Notes under the pieces: generated by a model
Databases searched by the model: none
Told to the model about the DNA's origin: nothing
What the model saw: the letters and a program-made list of their open reading frames with translations, nothing else
Program-made: the position numbers and the translations under genes
NCBI GenBank assembly: GCA_013813945.1
Contig: JACCQV010000841.1
Coordinates: forward strand, 1 to 10,181
Reading direction: 5' to 3'
Origin: Deltaproteobacteria bacterium
Lineage (GTDB): Bacteria; Myxococcota_A; Polyangia; Haliangiales; Haliangiaceae
DNA length: 10,181 nucleotides
In this document: in pieces, positions 1 through 6,671 of the stretch
Layout: every line of letters starts with the position of its first letter
Numbering within the stretch: position 1 is the stretch's first letter

Positions 1-225
1 ACATTCCATCGCCTCGCCCCGTGCGATCGCGTACCGGTTGTTGCGATCGGCTTCGCTCGTTTTCCCGACAGCTTCCGCGATGTTCAACGGCACTGACATC
101 GCGGCTCGCCGCCACTGGTCCGCCAGCCCCGAGTAGCCACGCGGAAGGCTTGGGATCGACCTGAATACGAACGCCAGGTGTTCGATCGCGCGCTGATAGA
201 CGTCGAGCCTCTCGTAGTCGAGCAT
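1..225 (-). CDS. Four-helix-bundle protein, 23S rRNA-intervening-sequence (IVP/S23) family, partial
   Basis: Reading leftward from an ATG at 225-223, 75 codons stay open to the window edge, so the C-terminal part is missing. The visible protein begins MLDYERLDVYQRAIE and contains PRGYSGLADQWRRAAMSVPLN followed by IAEAVGK. This is the family signature: an aromatic-rich first helix, then the P-x-G-x-x-x-L-x-x-Q-x-x-R-A-x-x-S-x-P-x-N-I-A-E core. Full members are about 115-130 residues, so roughly 40-50 residues lie outside. The family was first noted as proteins encoded in 23S rRNA intervening sequences, but most members, like this one, lie in ordinary chromosomal context; the structure is a small helical bundle and the molecular role is not settled. 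An AGGT stretch about 5 bases before the ATG could serve as a weak ribosome binding site. It lies 114 bases downstream of glnA on the same strand, with a palindrome between them. Family assignment is secure; function is unknown. Confidence 0.85.
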   Translation of the reverse strand, partial: MLDYERLDVYQRAIEHLAFVFRSIPSLPRGYSGLADQWRRAAMSVPLNIAEAVGKTSEADRNNRYAIARGEAMEC

Positions 226-264
226 GCCGCACCTATCGGCTGCGGCTCGGCCCGGTTGCCTGTC

Positions 265-302
265 GTGGACGTGGACGTGCACGTGACACGTGCACGTGCA
301 CG
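265..302. repeat. CACGTG-rich palindrome in the spacer between glnA and the IVP-family gene
   Basis: Positions 275-285 (acgtgcacgtg) and 287-297 (cacgtgcacgt) are perfect inverted repeats of 11 bases around one central base. The hexamer CACGTG occurs at 280-285, 287-292 and 293-298, and GTGGAC is repeated just to the left at 265-270 and 271-276. The element sits about 50 bases upstream of the IVP-family start and about 40 bases past the glnA stop. No run of T follows on the minus strand, so it is not a classical intrinsic terminator. It could be an operator for a dimeric regulator, a 3'-end hairpin, or a simple-sequence tract. Confidence 0.6.
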
Positions 303-339
303 AACGACCTTAATTTAACTGACCGGCATTGGGGCTAGC

Positions 340-1353
340 TCAGCCGCAGATCGTCTCGACGAGGATCCCGCAGACCAGATACGGGTCCATGTTCGCCGCG
401 GGGCGACGATCCTCGAAGTAGCCGGTGCCGCTGTTCGCGGTCGCCATCGGGATCCGGATCGAGGCGCCACGATCGCTGACGCCGTAGCGGAACTGATGGA
501 TCGAGCACGTCTCGTGCTTGCCGGTCAGGCGCTCCTCGTTGAACGCGCCGTAGACCGCGATGTGCTCGTTGTGGCGCGCACGCAGCTTCTCGCACATCGC
601 CTCGATGGCCTTGATGCCGCCCGGAGCGCGCGTCGCCTTGGTGCTGATGTTCGTGTGAGCACCGGCGCCGTTCCAGTCGCCCTTGATCGGCTTGGGGTGC
701 AGCGTCGCGCTGACCTGGTACTCCTCGCCGATCCTGTAGAGCAGCCAGCGCGCGAGCCACAGCTGATCCGCCATCTCGACGGGGCCGAGCGTACCGATCT
801 GGAACTCCCACTGCGCCGGCATCACCTCGGCGTTCGTGCCGACGATCGCGAGGCCGGCCTTGATGCACGCCTCGGCATGAGCCTCGACGACATCGCGACC
901 GAAGACCTCGTCGCTGCCGACGCCGCAGTAGTACCCGCCCTGCGGAGCAGGGAAGCCGCGATCCGGCCAGCCCAGCGGCTTGTTACCGTCGAAGAACGTG
1001 TACTCCTGCTCGATCCCGAACCACACGTCGTGATCGGCGTGCTTGTCCTGCGCCGCGCGCGTGCGTGCGCGGGTGTTCGTGGCGTGAATCGTTCCGTCCG
1101 CGTTGAGCACCTCGCACAGCACGAGGACGTCCTGCTCGTCGTGCAGCGGATCCGGGATGATCTTGACCGGCTTCAGCTGGCAGTCACTGAAGTGACCTTC
1201 CGCCTGGCTGGTGCTCGAGCCGTCGAAGCCCCAATCGGGAAGCTCCTCGACCTTCTTGATCGGCCCCTCGACGATCTTCGTCTTGGACCGCAGCTTGGCG
1301 GTCGGCTTCTGACCATCGATCCAGATGTACTCGGCGCGGATTTTCTTGCTCAC
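340..1353 (-). CDS. glnA: Glutamine synthetase, type II (eukaryotic-like GSII)
   Basis: Condenses glutamate and ammonia to glutamine using ATP, in the cytoplasm. The 337-residue length and motifs are those of GSII, not the ~470-residue GSI. The N-terminal beta-grasp region has AEYIWIDG..PTAKLRSKT and LPDWGFDGSST. The catalytic domain shows WFGIEQEY (metal-binding glutamates), GWP then YYCGVG, GRDVVEAH, GTNAEVMPAQWEFQIG, the ATP/ammonia-site segment GDWNGAGAHTN and, near the end, YFEDRRPAANMDPY with the catalytic Glu and Arg residues. I chose the GTG at 1353-1351 because SKKIRAEYIWIDG matches GSII N-termini such as Streptomyces GlnII; the open frame runs back to 1458 but the extra residues (Cys/Arg-rich) resemble no GSII. 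A TAGTGT hexamer lies 7 bases before the GTG and no Shine-Dalgarno is present. GSII lacks the adenylylation site of GSI, so control by adenylylation is not expected. The alternative symbol glnII would also be apt. Confidence 0.96.
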   Translation of the reverse strand: MSKKIRAEYIWIDGQKPTAKLRSKTKIVEGPIKKVEELPDWGFDGSSTSQAEGHFSDCQLKPVKIIPDPLHDEQDVLVLCEVLNADGTIHATNTRARTRAAQDKHADHDVWFGIEQEYTFFDGNKPLGWPDRGFPAPQGGYYCGVGSDEVFGRDVVEAHAEACIKAGLAIVGTNAEVMPAQWEFQIGTLGPVEMADQLWLARWLLYRIGEEYQVSATLHPKPIKGDWNGAGAHTNISTKATRAPGGIKAIEAMCEKLRARHNEHIAVYGAFNEERLTGKHETCSIHQFRYGVSDRGASIRIPMATANSGTGYFEDRRPAANMDPYLVCGILVETICG

Positions 1354-1360
1354 GGTGCAA

Positions 1361-1366
1361 ACACTA
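1361..1366 (-). promoter_or_regulatory. Putative -10 hexamer TAGTGT of glnA
   Basis: On the minus strand TAGTGT is followed by 7 bases and then the GTG start of glnA. This fits a -10 element of a leaderless or near-leaderless mRNA. The same hexamer occurs at the same distance before the DUF3127 gene. No convincing -35 element is visible. Confidence 0.5.
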
Positions 1367-1720
1367 CAACAGCACCGTGCGAACGGAAGCGAGCGATCGA
1401 GAAAATAGCGTGAGCTGATCGGGATCCGCGAACACCGTCGCGAAGTCATCAGGATCAAAGGCCCTTGTCAGTCGCTCCGCGAATGTTTCGCGCAGATGTC
1501 TGACGTACTACGCACAATCGTAATCGCGCGAATCCTCGTCGGGGCGAGCCTGTTCGTCCGCGATCTGCGCGCCGTCGTTGCGAGCCCGATGGATGTGCGC
1601 TTCGCGATGAGCTGCGAGGTACTCCGCGGGAGTCTTCGTAAGACGAACGCGAGACGACACGTCGAACGTCGGAAGCTCTCGTCGCGTGGCACGCGAGCCC
1701 CTGCCGAAGGAACGCCTCAC
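1364..1720 (-). pseudogene. Possible decayed reading frame upstream of glnA (uncertain)
   Basis: The 401 bases between glnA and the metallopeptidase gene hold no gene I can assign. One minus-strand frame is open from a GTG near 1720 to a TAG at 1510-1508 and would encode about 70 residues (middle part TKTPAEYLAAHREAHIHRA). After that TAG the same frame stays open for another 47 codons to a TAG at 1366-1364, reading like a soluble protein segment (RETFAERLTRAFDPDDFATV). Together they could be one gene interrupted by a stop codon, or chance. Third-position G/C is only moderate, clearly lower than in the flanking genes, and the overlapping plus-strand frame from 1496 scores about as well. I recognise no family. 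The final TAG overlaps the putative glnA -10 hexamer. Confidence 0.2.
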
Positions 1721-1754
1721 CGAAGGGCTCCGCGCGGCTGGACCGGAAGGCAGT

Positions 1755-3857
1755 CTAGCGCTTGAGCGCGCGCGCCGTGGCCGCGAGCAGCGGCTGTGCG
1801 CTCACCGGCTTGCCCGTCGCTTGCTGCATCCACAGGTCCGGAAGGATGTTACCGAGCCGGCATACCCGCTCGAACTCGGCCGCGAACGTCGCCTTGTCCT
1901 TGCCCTCGACGTGCTCCTCGAGCTGGAACGCGATCGCGTGCCCGACGACGTAGTTGAACAGGTACAGCGGCGACGCGATCGTGTGGCTGTAGATGCCGAG
2001 CAGCGCCGTACCCTTGCCGCCGAGTGTCGGCGCGTAGTAGCGGTCCCACACGGCGCGCGCGATCTTGACGGTCGCCGCACCGAGCTCGGCAGCGGTTGCG
2101 TCGGGGTGATCGTACAGCCAGTGCCAGATGTCGATCTCGACCAGCGCGGAGCCCGCGATCTCGCGCGTATTCCAGAACGCGTCGAGGACGCGCAGTCGAT
2201 CCGCTTCACCACCCGGCTTGGGTCGGCCGAGCAGCTCGAGGTCACGCGCCTGGAACAGGAAGGCGAGCGCCTCGGTGAACGCCGTGTTCGGAACGCCCGC
2301 GAGGAGCGTGTGGTCGATGTCGTAGAGCGAGAACGTCTGCTCGACGTTGTGGCCGAGCTCGTGGACCGCGATGTTGTACCCCTTGTAGTCCATCCCGCCG
2401 GCCTCGACGCGGGTACGCAGGTGGGCCTTGTCACCGCGGCGCTCCGCGCCCATCGCGTGGCCCGCACCGCGCGACGGATCGACCGCGATCAGATCTGCGA
2501 GGTACTTCGCCCGGGTGTCGGTGAAGCCGAGGTCGCGCAGGATGCGCGGAAGATCCGCAGCGAACGCCTGCGCCGTCGGATAGCGCTTGCGCGTGAGCGC
2601 GTCGAGCTCGCTCTCCGCGGTGCCACCGGCGCCGAACTCGTACCAGAGGTCGTGGGGCTCGAGCGGGCGCTTGAGCCGGCGCTCGATCTCCCGCGCCGCG
2701 TCGGCCGCGAGCGGCGACTCCAGGAGCTCGACGAGCATCGCGCGCACGCGCTCCTCCGGCAGCTCGGCACCCTCGAACGCGCGCGCGATTCGCGTCGGCG
2801 CGATCGGTGAGAACTTGTCGATCGCGCGTGCGGCGTGGAAGTGCGCGAGCACCTGCGCGAACCGGGTGTCGGGCTCGCGCGTGTTGTCCGGCTGCGTCGT
2901 GCGATCCTTCGGTGCGTCTGCCTCGACCGCGTTCGACAGCGTCACCTGGTTGGAGACCGGATCCCAGTCGACACGTGGGTTGTCGATCACCGCCTTCGGG
3001 ATCGTCTGGGTGACGATCCGCTCCATCACCTTGGCGATCGTGCGCTGCTTGGCGAGGCCCTCCGGATCCGCATAGTTCGCCTTGAGCTCGTCGCGCAGGT
3101 TCCAGTGACTGATCAGCCGCTTCCCCGACGGGAACCGGCGCTTCCCATCCTCCCCGAGGACGTGATGCATCCACAGGTTGTAGCCAGCGACATATTGATC
3201 CGCGGCGGCCTCCGCGGCGCTCGCCGCACCCGCGAGCTCGCCCGGCACGCGCGTGTCGACAATGCCGGTGAGTCGCACCTCGGCCCAGGTCCGCCGGTTC
3301 CACGAGGGCCCATCCTTGACCTTCTGGGCGAGGGTCGCGAGCGGGAAGTTGAGCAGGATCGCGAACGCGACCTTCGACCTGAACAGATCGTCGACGACGT
3401 GTGCGCCCAGATCGTACGTCGCCAGCAGGCGGTCCACCGGCACCATCGGTCCGTCTTCGACCTCGGTGCCCCAGCGAACCGTGCGCCCGAGCTCGAGCAA
3501 GTGACCCCGGATCTGTTCGACCGTCGCCTGCAACTTCTGGAACAGCGCCTCGCGCGCGGCCGGCTCGGCGACGTAGTGCTCGACGCAGAACGCTGCGAAG
3601 TCGCCGTCGCCTGCGCGCCACAGCGAGGCTGCCTGCGCGACGCCGCGCTCGATCGCGGGCGATGCGCCGTGCTTCGTCGTCAGCTTCGCGACCGCATCAC
3701 GTACCGCGTCCTGCGAAACCGGCGCGAGCGGATCCGTCGCGACAGCTCCCGGCACCGGCTTTGCCGGGTCGGTCGGACCGCTGCGGCCGGGACAGCCGCC
3801 GGCAAGGATCGCGGCGGCGAGGAGGATCGAGGATGCTCGGTGGGCAGTTCGCAACAT
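1755..3857 (-). CDS. Gluzincin zinc metallopeptidase lipoprotein (M3-like, family uncertain)
   Basis: A 700-residue protein starting at the ATG 3857-3855. An N-terminal signal (RASSILLAAAILAGGC) ends in a lipobox-like AGGC, so Cys22 is probably lipidated and the enzyme sits on the outer membrane or in the periplasm. A long alpha-helical N-terminal half (about 50-450) precedes the zinc site: HELGH at 499-503 within AVHELGHNVEQTF, and the third zinc ligand is probably Glu529 in TEALAFLF, 26 residues after the second His. That is the HExxH...E pattern of clan MA(E). The C-terminal IYSHTIASPLYLFNYVVGH resembles the Tyr-rich substrate segment of oligoendopeptidase-F-like M3 enzymes, so peptidase or oligopeptidase activity is likely, with unknown substrate. 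The open frame extends far upstream to 4334, but that extension overlaps the divergent GH26 gene and lacks a signal peptide; the start used here gives a clean lipoprotein signal. TAGGCT lies 10 bases before it. Confidence 0.85.
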   Translation of the reverse strand: MLRTAHRASSILLAAAILAGGCPGRSGPTDPAKPVPGAVATDPLAPVSQDAVRDAVAKLTTKHGASPAIERGVAQAASLWRAGDGDFAAFCVEHYVAEPAAREALFQKLQATVEQIRGHLLELGRTVRWGTEVEDGPMVPVDRLLATYDLGAHVVDDLFRSKVAFAILLNFPLATLAQKVKDGPSWNRRTWAEVRLTGIVDTRVPGELAGAASAAEAAADQYVAGYNLWMHHVLGEDGKRRFPSGKRLISHWNLRDELKANYADPEGLAKQRTIAKVMERIVTQTIPKAVIDNPRVDWDPVSNQVTLSNAVEADAPKDRTTQPDNTREPDTRFAQVLAHFHAARAIDKFSPIAPTRIARAFEGAELPEERVRAMLVELLESPLAADAAREIERRLKRPLEPHDLWYEFGAGGTAESELDALTRKRYPTAQAFAADLPRILRDLGFTDTRAKYLADLIAVDPSRGAGHAMGAERRGDKAHLRTRVEAGGMDYKGYNIAVHELGHNVEQTFSLYDIDHTLLAGVPNTAFTEALAFLFQARDLELLGRPKPGGEADRLRVLDAFWNTREIAGSALVEIDIWHWLYDHPDATAAELGAATVKIARAVWDRYYAPTLGGKGTALLGIYSHTIASPLYLFNYVVGHAIAFQLEEHVEGKDKATFAAEFERVCRLGNILPDLWMQQATGKPVSAQPLLAATARALKR

Positions 3858-3867
3858 GAGGCGCCAC

Positions 3868-3873
3868 AGCCTA
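3868..3873 (-). promoter_or_regulatory. Putative -10 hexamer TAGGCT of the metallopeptidase gene
   Basis: TAGGCT on the minus strand is 10 bases before the ATG, the longest spacing among the eight similar sites. The same hexamer precedes the cyclophilin gene. It lies in the 142-base divergent spacer shared with the GH26 gene. Confidence 0.35.
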
Positions 3874-3989
3874 CGCCGGGTCCCGCCCGGTGACGGCACG
3901 CTGGACGGCCACTCGCGTAGCCAGGCCCCTCGTTTCACGTCGTAACCAGGCGGATCGACGCGCGCGTTCCCCGGCACACCCACTGCACC

Positions 3990-3993
3990 AGGA
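3990..3993 (+). promoter_or_regulatory. Shine-Dalgarno AGGA for the GH26 gene
   Basis: AGGA is separated by 6 bases from the GTG at 4000 and supports that start. It is the one convincing ribosome binding site of normal spacing in the window; no TAnnnT hexamer is found in the 6-10 base position here, so this gene probably has an ordinary 5' leader. Confidence 0.5.
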
Positions 3994-3999
3994 TCCCTG

Positions 4000-5316
4000 G
4001 TGTCCACCCGCGCGCTCGCCCTGGCCATCCTGACCATCGCCGCGTGCGTCGAAGCACCGACCAGCGAGGAGCCAGGAGCCGGCTGTACCGGCAAGTGCGA
4101 CGGCAACGAGGCATCACCGGCGACCCTGCGGAACCGCCTGCTCGCGAACCTGATCGGCCAGCGCGAGACGGGCGCGGTCCTGTTCGGACAGCAGCGGTTC
4201 AACGTCACCGGCGTCGATGGCAACGGCGCACAATGGCTTGCGACCGCGGGCCACGTCGATCGGTCCGACGCTCGCGACGTCGTGGGCCAGCACCCGGCCG
4301 TGTTCGGGTTCGATGCATGGGACCTCGCGATCAAACCTGCGAGCTGGGCACCGACCCCTGCGGTTCACTCCGAGGCTGCGAAGTACACGTTCGCGCGGGG
4401 TGGCGTCGTCACGATGGACTTCCACCAGCGCGGCTGCGCCGTCGATTCGTTCTCCGCCGCCGGGAACGAGGCGTGTCTGTGCAAGATCGCCAACGACGAC
4501 GCCTTCGCGCGATCCTGGATCGGCACTGGCTATGCGAAGGTAGCCGACGCGCTCGAGCAGCATGGCCTCGATCGGCTTCCGATCGTGGTGCGTCCACTGC
4601 ACGAGCACACCGGGAACTGGTTCTGGTGGGGCAAGCCGTACTGGAACTGCGCGGCGTACCTGGCGAACCCGCGCGTCACCGGGCAGGCCGCGTATCAGCG
4701 AGTGTTCCGCACGGTCGTCGACTACCTGCGCGACGAGCGTGGCCTCGACAACCTGCTGTTCGCCTACTCGCCCGATCAGCTCGGCGAGACCAACCTCGAG
4801 CAGGCGTATCTCGAGGGCTATCCCGGCGACGCCTATGTCGACGTGCTGGGCATCGATCTCTACTACCGCGGCGCGCCGAGCTTCGCGGCCGAGACCTCGC
4901 GGTTCCAGCGCTATCTCGGGGCGATCACGAAGCTCGCGAGCGAGCGCGGCAAGGCGGCGGCACTGACCGAGGTCGGCAATACACTGACCGCAGCCGAGAC
5001 AACCGCGACCACCTGGTTCTCGGAGCAGCTCGCCGGCCTGCTCCGCGACTCCGGCCTCGCGTACGCGATGACCTGGGAGAACCGGACGGCGGAGTCGACC
5101 GGCTTCTTCCTGCCGTTCCCGGGACACCCGAGCACGGGCGATCTACGGACGTTCGTCGAGAGCCCGCTGATTCACCTCCTCGGCGACGCCTCCGGGCTCT
5201 ATGCGCCGACGCGCGCCGCGTATCCGGTGTGCGAGGTCTGCCCTGCCCAGCCGGTCGAGGAGCGCTGGGGCTGGGAGAACGAGCGCTCGTGCCGGCTCGG
5301 GTCGTGGTGCCTGTGA
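4000..5316 (+). CDS. GH26-family glycoside hydrolase (beta-mannanase-like) lipoprotein with CBM10-like C-terminal tail
   Basis: A 438-residue predicted surface glycosidase, most likely an endo-beta-1,4-mannanase. The GTG start gives a short lipoprotein signal (MSTRALALAILTIAAC, Cys16), then a linker with CTGKCDG. The GH26 barrel spans about 42-395. The acid/base motif RPLHEHTGNWFWWG places the catalytic Glu at 202, matching the family's RPxHExxGxWFWWG; the nucleophile is Glu324 in ALTEVGN. YVDVLGIDLYY and AMTWEN are further conserved strands. The last 30 residues are Cys-rich, with YPVC and WGWENERSC, closely resembling the core of family 10 carbohydrate-binding modules though shorter. GH26 also includes beta-1,3-xylanases and lichenases, so the exact substrate is inference. 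It diverges from the metallopeptidase gene across 142 bases, and both encode exported hydrolases, which suits a predatory or saprophytic lifestyle. Confidence 0.9.
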   Translation: MSTRALALAILTIAACVEAPTSEEPGAGCTGKCDGNEASPATLRNRLLANLIGQRETGAVLFGQQRFNVTGVDGNGAQWLATAGHVDRSDARDVVGQHPAVFGFDAWDLAIKPASWAPTPAVHSEAAKYTFARGGVVTMDFHQRGCAVDSFSAAGNEACLCKIANDDAFARSWIGTGYAKVADALEQHGLDRLPIVVRPLHEHTGNWFWWGKPYWNCAAYLANPRVTGQAAYQRVFRTVVDYLRDERGLDNLLFAYSPDQLGETNLEQAYLEGYPGDAYVDVLGIDLYYRGAPSFAAETSRFQRYLGAITKLASERGKAAALTEVGNTLTAAETTATTWFSEQLAGLLRDSGLAYAMTWENRTAESTGFFLPFPGHPSTGDLRTFVESPLIHLLGDASGLYAPTRAAYPVCEVCPAQPVEERWGWENERSCRLGSWCL

Positions 5317-5354
5317 TGGCCGATCTTCACGGGCAGCGCCGACGCACGCTCGGG

Positions 5355-5360
5355 TAGCAT
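5355..5360 (+). promoter_or_regulatory. Putative -10 hexamer TAGCAT of the class II aldolase/adducin gene
   Basis: TAGCAT is followed by 6 bases and the ATG at 5367, so a transcript would start at about the A of the start codon. The 50-base gap to the GH26 stop leaves room for this promoter. Confidence 0.45.
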
Positions 5361-5366
5361 GCAGGC

Positions 5367-6131
5367 ATGAACACGACGGCACCCGATGTGAAGTCCAAGG
5401 TCAGCGACGAGGAATGGAAGCTGCGAGTCGATCTCGCGGCGTGCTATCGGCTCGTCGCTCACTATCACTGGGATGACCTGGTGTTCACCCACATCTCCGC
5501 GCGCCTCCCCGGCCCGGAGCATCACTTCTTGATCAACCCGTACGGGTGGACCTTCGACGAGATCACCGCGTCGAGCCTCGTCAAGATCGACCTCGACGGC
5601 CGCAAGGTCCTCGAGAGCCCGTACGAGATCAACCCGGCGGGCTTCACGATTCACAGCGCGATCCACGCGGCACGTGATGACGCGAAGTGCATCATCCACA
5701 CGCACAGCCTCAACGGCGTCGCGGTGTCCGCCACCAAGCACGGTGTGCTGCCGCTTTCTCAGCAGGCAACGTTCGTGCTGTCATCGCTCGGCTATCACGA
5801 CTACGAGGGCGTCGCGCTCAACTCCGAGGAGAAGCCGCGGCTCGTGCGCGACCTCGGAGACAGGTTGTTCTTCATGCTGCGCAACCATGGCCTCCTCACG
5901 GTCGGCCCGACGATCGCAGACGCGTTCCTCGCGATGTACCTGTTCGAGTCGGCGTGCACGATCCAGCTCCGCGCCCAAGCCGCGTCGCCCGAGCTGATCT
6001 CGATCGAACCCAAGGTCCTCGAAGGCGCGATGATGATGGCCAAGATGGCGACGCGTGGCGGGATGGGCGCGCTCCCGTGGCCTGCGCTCCTGCGCAAGCT
6101 CGACAAGCTCGATCCCAGCTTCCGCACGTAG
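5367..6131 (+). CDS. Class II aldolase/adducin-family protein
   Basis: A 254-residue single-domain cytoplasmic protein. The zinc-site histidines of the fold are present: H111 and H113 in IIHTHS and H174 in LRNHGLLTVG. The sequence from GFTIHSAIHAARDDAKCII through LPLSQQ, GYHDYEG and LRNHGLLTVG runs parallel to the head domain of animal adducins rather than to L-fuculose-phosphate aldolase. At the position of the FucA catalytic acid (Glu73, four residues before the His of the FHxxxY segment) this protein has Gly92, as in adducins. Aldolase chemistry of the FucA type is therefore doubtful; sugar-phosphate or other small-molecule binding or lyase activity remains possible. The N-terminus lacks a signal peptide. 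The gene is followed after 33 bases by the cyclophilin gene on the same strand, which seems to have its own promoter. Family is sure; substrate is unknown. Confidence 0.92.
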   Translation: MNTTAPDVKSKVSDEEWKLRVDLAACYRLVAHYHWDDLVFTHISARLPGPEHHFLINPYGWTFDEITASSLVKIDLDGRKVLESPYEINPAGFTIHSAIHAARDDAKCIIHTHSLNGVAVSATKHGVLPLSQQATFVLSSLGYHDYEGVALNSEEKPRLVRDLGDRLFFMLRNHGLLTVGPTIADAFLAMYLFESACTIQLRAQAASPELISIEPKVLEGAMMMAKMATRGGMGALPWPALLRKLDKLDPSFRT

Positions 6132-6152
6132 CGATCGCGGCGCCGCCGTTGC

Positions 6153-6158
6153 TAGGCT
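6153..6158 (+). promoter_or_regulatory. Putative -10 hexamer TAGGCT of the cyclophilin gene
   Basis: TAGGCT is followed by 6 bases and the ATG at 6165. It lies inside the 33-base gap after the aldolase/adducin gene, suggesting independent leaderless transcription in addition to any read-through. Confidence 0.45.
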
Positions 6159-6164
6159 CTGCGG

Positions 6165-6671
6165 ATGGCTGATCCCACCGTCGAAGTAACGACCAACCAC
6201 GGCTCGTTCGTCATCGCGCTCGACCCGGCGAAGGCGCCGCTCTCCGTCGAGAATTTCCTGCGGTACGTCGATGCGAAGCACTACGACGACACGGTGTTCC
6301 ACCGCGTGATCCCGACGTTCATGATCCAGGGCGGCGGCTTCGATCAGCAGCTCGAGAAGAAGCCGGTGCAGGCGCCGATCCAGAACGAGGCGGCGAACGG
6401 GCTCAAGAACACGCGGGGCACCGTCGCGATGGCGCGCACCGGCGACCCGCACTCTGCGACCTCACAGTTCTTCGTCAGTGTCGCCGACAACGCGTTCCTC
6501 GATCACCAGGCCAAGGATGGCCAGGGCTGGGGCTATGCGGTGTTCGGCCGGGTGACCACCGGCATGGACGTCGTCGACAAGATCAAGGCCGTACGCACCG
6601 GGGCCGCCGGACCGTTCGCGAAAGACGCACCGCAAGAGCCCGTCGTGATCCAGAGCGTGCGCCGCGTCTGA
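6165..6671 (+). CDS. ppiB: Peptidyl-prolyl cis-trans isomerase, cyclophilin type (PpiB-like)
   Basis: Catalyses cis-trans isomerisation of Xaa-Pro bonds during protein folding. The 168 residues are a minimal cyclophilin domain of PpiB length. Motifs: APLSVENFLRYV, the catalytic FHRVIPTFMIQGGG with Arg47 and Gln55, NTRGTVAMART, then SATSQFFVSVADNAFLD with Gln101 and Phe103, and GYAVFGRV. The Trp that confers strong cyclosporin binding in human cyclophilin A is not at its usual place (the segment reads WGYAVFG, as in E. coli PpiB-type enzymes). No signal peptide is present, so a cytosolic location is expected. The ATG at 6165 is the only sensible start. Its TGA stop directly abuts the TCA (complement of TGA) of the convergent lipoprotein gene. 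The symbol is by similarity to the cytosolic type only. Confidence 0.95.
   Translation: MADPTVEVTTNHGSFVIALDPAKAPLSVENFLRYVDAKHYDDTVFHRVIPTFMIQGGGFDQQLEKKPVQAPIQNEAANGLKNTRGTVAMARTGDPHSATSQFFVSVADNAFLDHQAKDGQGWGYAVFGRVTTGMDVVDKIKAVRTGAAGPFAKDAPQEPVVIQSVRRV

Noticed and set aside
275..297. Intrinsic terminator of glnA
   Set aside because: The palindrome is a good hairpin but no T run follows on the minus strand, and it is over 40 bases past the stop codon.
496..1413. Long plus-strand open frame opposite glnA (305 codons)
   Set aside because: Antisense mirror of the glutamine synthetase gene; Arg/Leu/Asp-rich translation with no domain, typical of high-GC shadow frames.
1496..1765. Plus-strand open frame of 89 codons before the metallopeptidase stop
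   Set aside because: No recognisable family, composition deteriorates after about 50 codons and it runs into the convergent gene end; third-position G/C is not better than expected by chance.
1686..3893. Long plus-strand open frames opposite the metallopeptidase gene
   Set aside because: They are antisense to a gene with a clear lipoprotein signal and HELGH motif; translations are low-complexity Arg/Leu/Glu strings.
3858..4334. N-terminal extension of the metallopeptidase reading frame up to 4334
   Set aside because: It would overlap the start of the divergent GH26 gene and bury the lipoprotein signal; the ATG at 3857 explains the protein fully.
4114..5127. Minus-strand open frame of 337 codons opposite GH26
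   Set aside because: Antisense shadow without recognisable motifs.
4044..5357. Second plus-strand open frame of 437 codons overlapping the GH26 gene
   Set aside because: Out-of-frame shadow; the GH26 frame has catalytic motifs and this one is an Arg-rich string.
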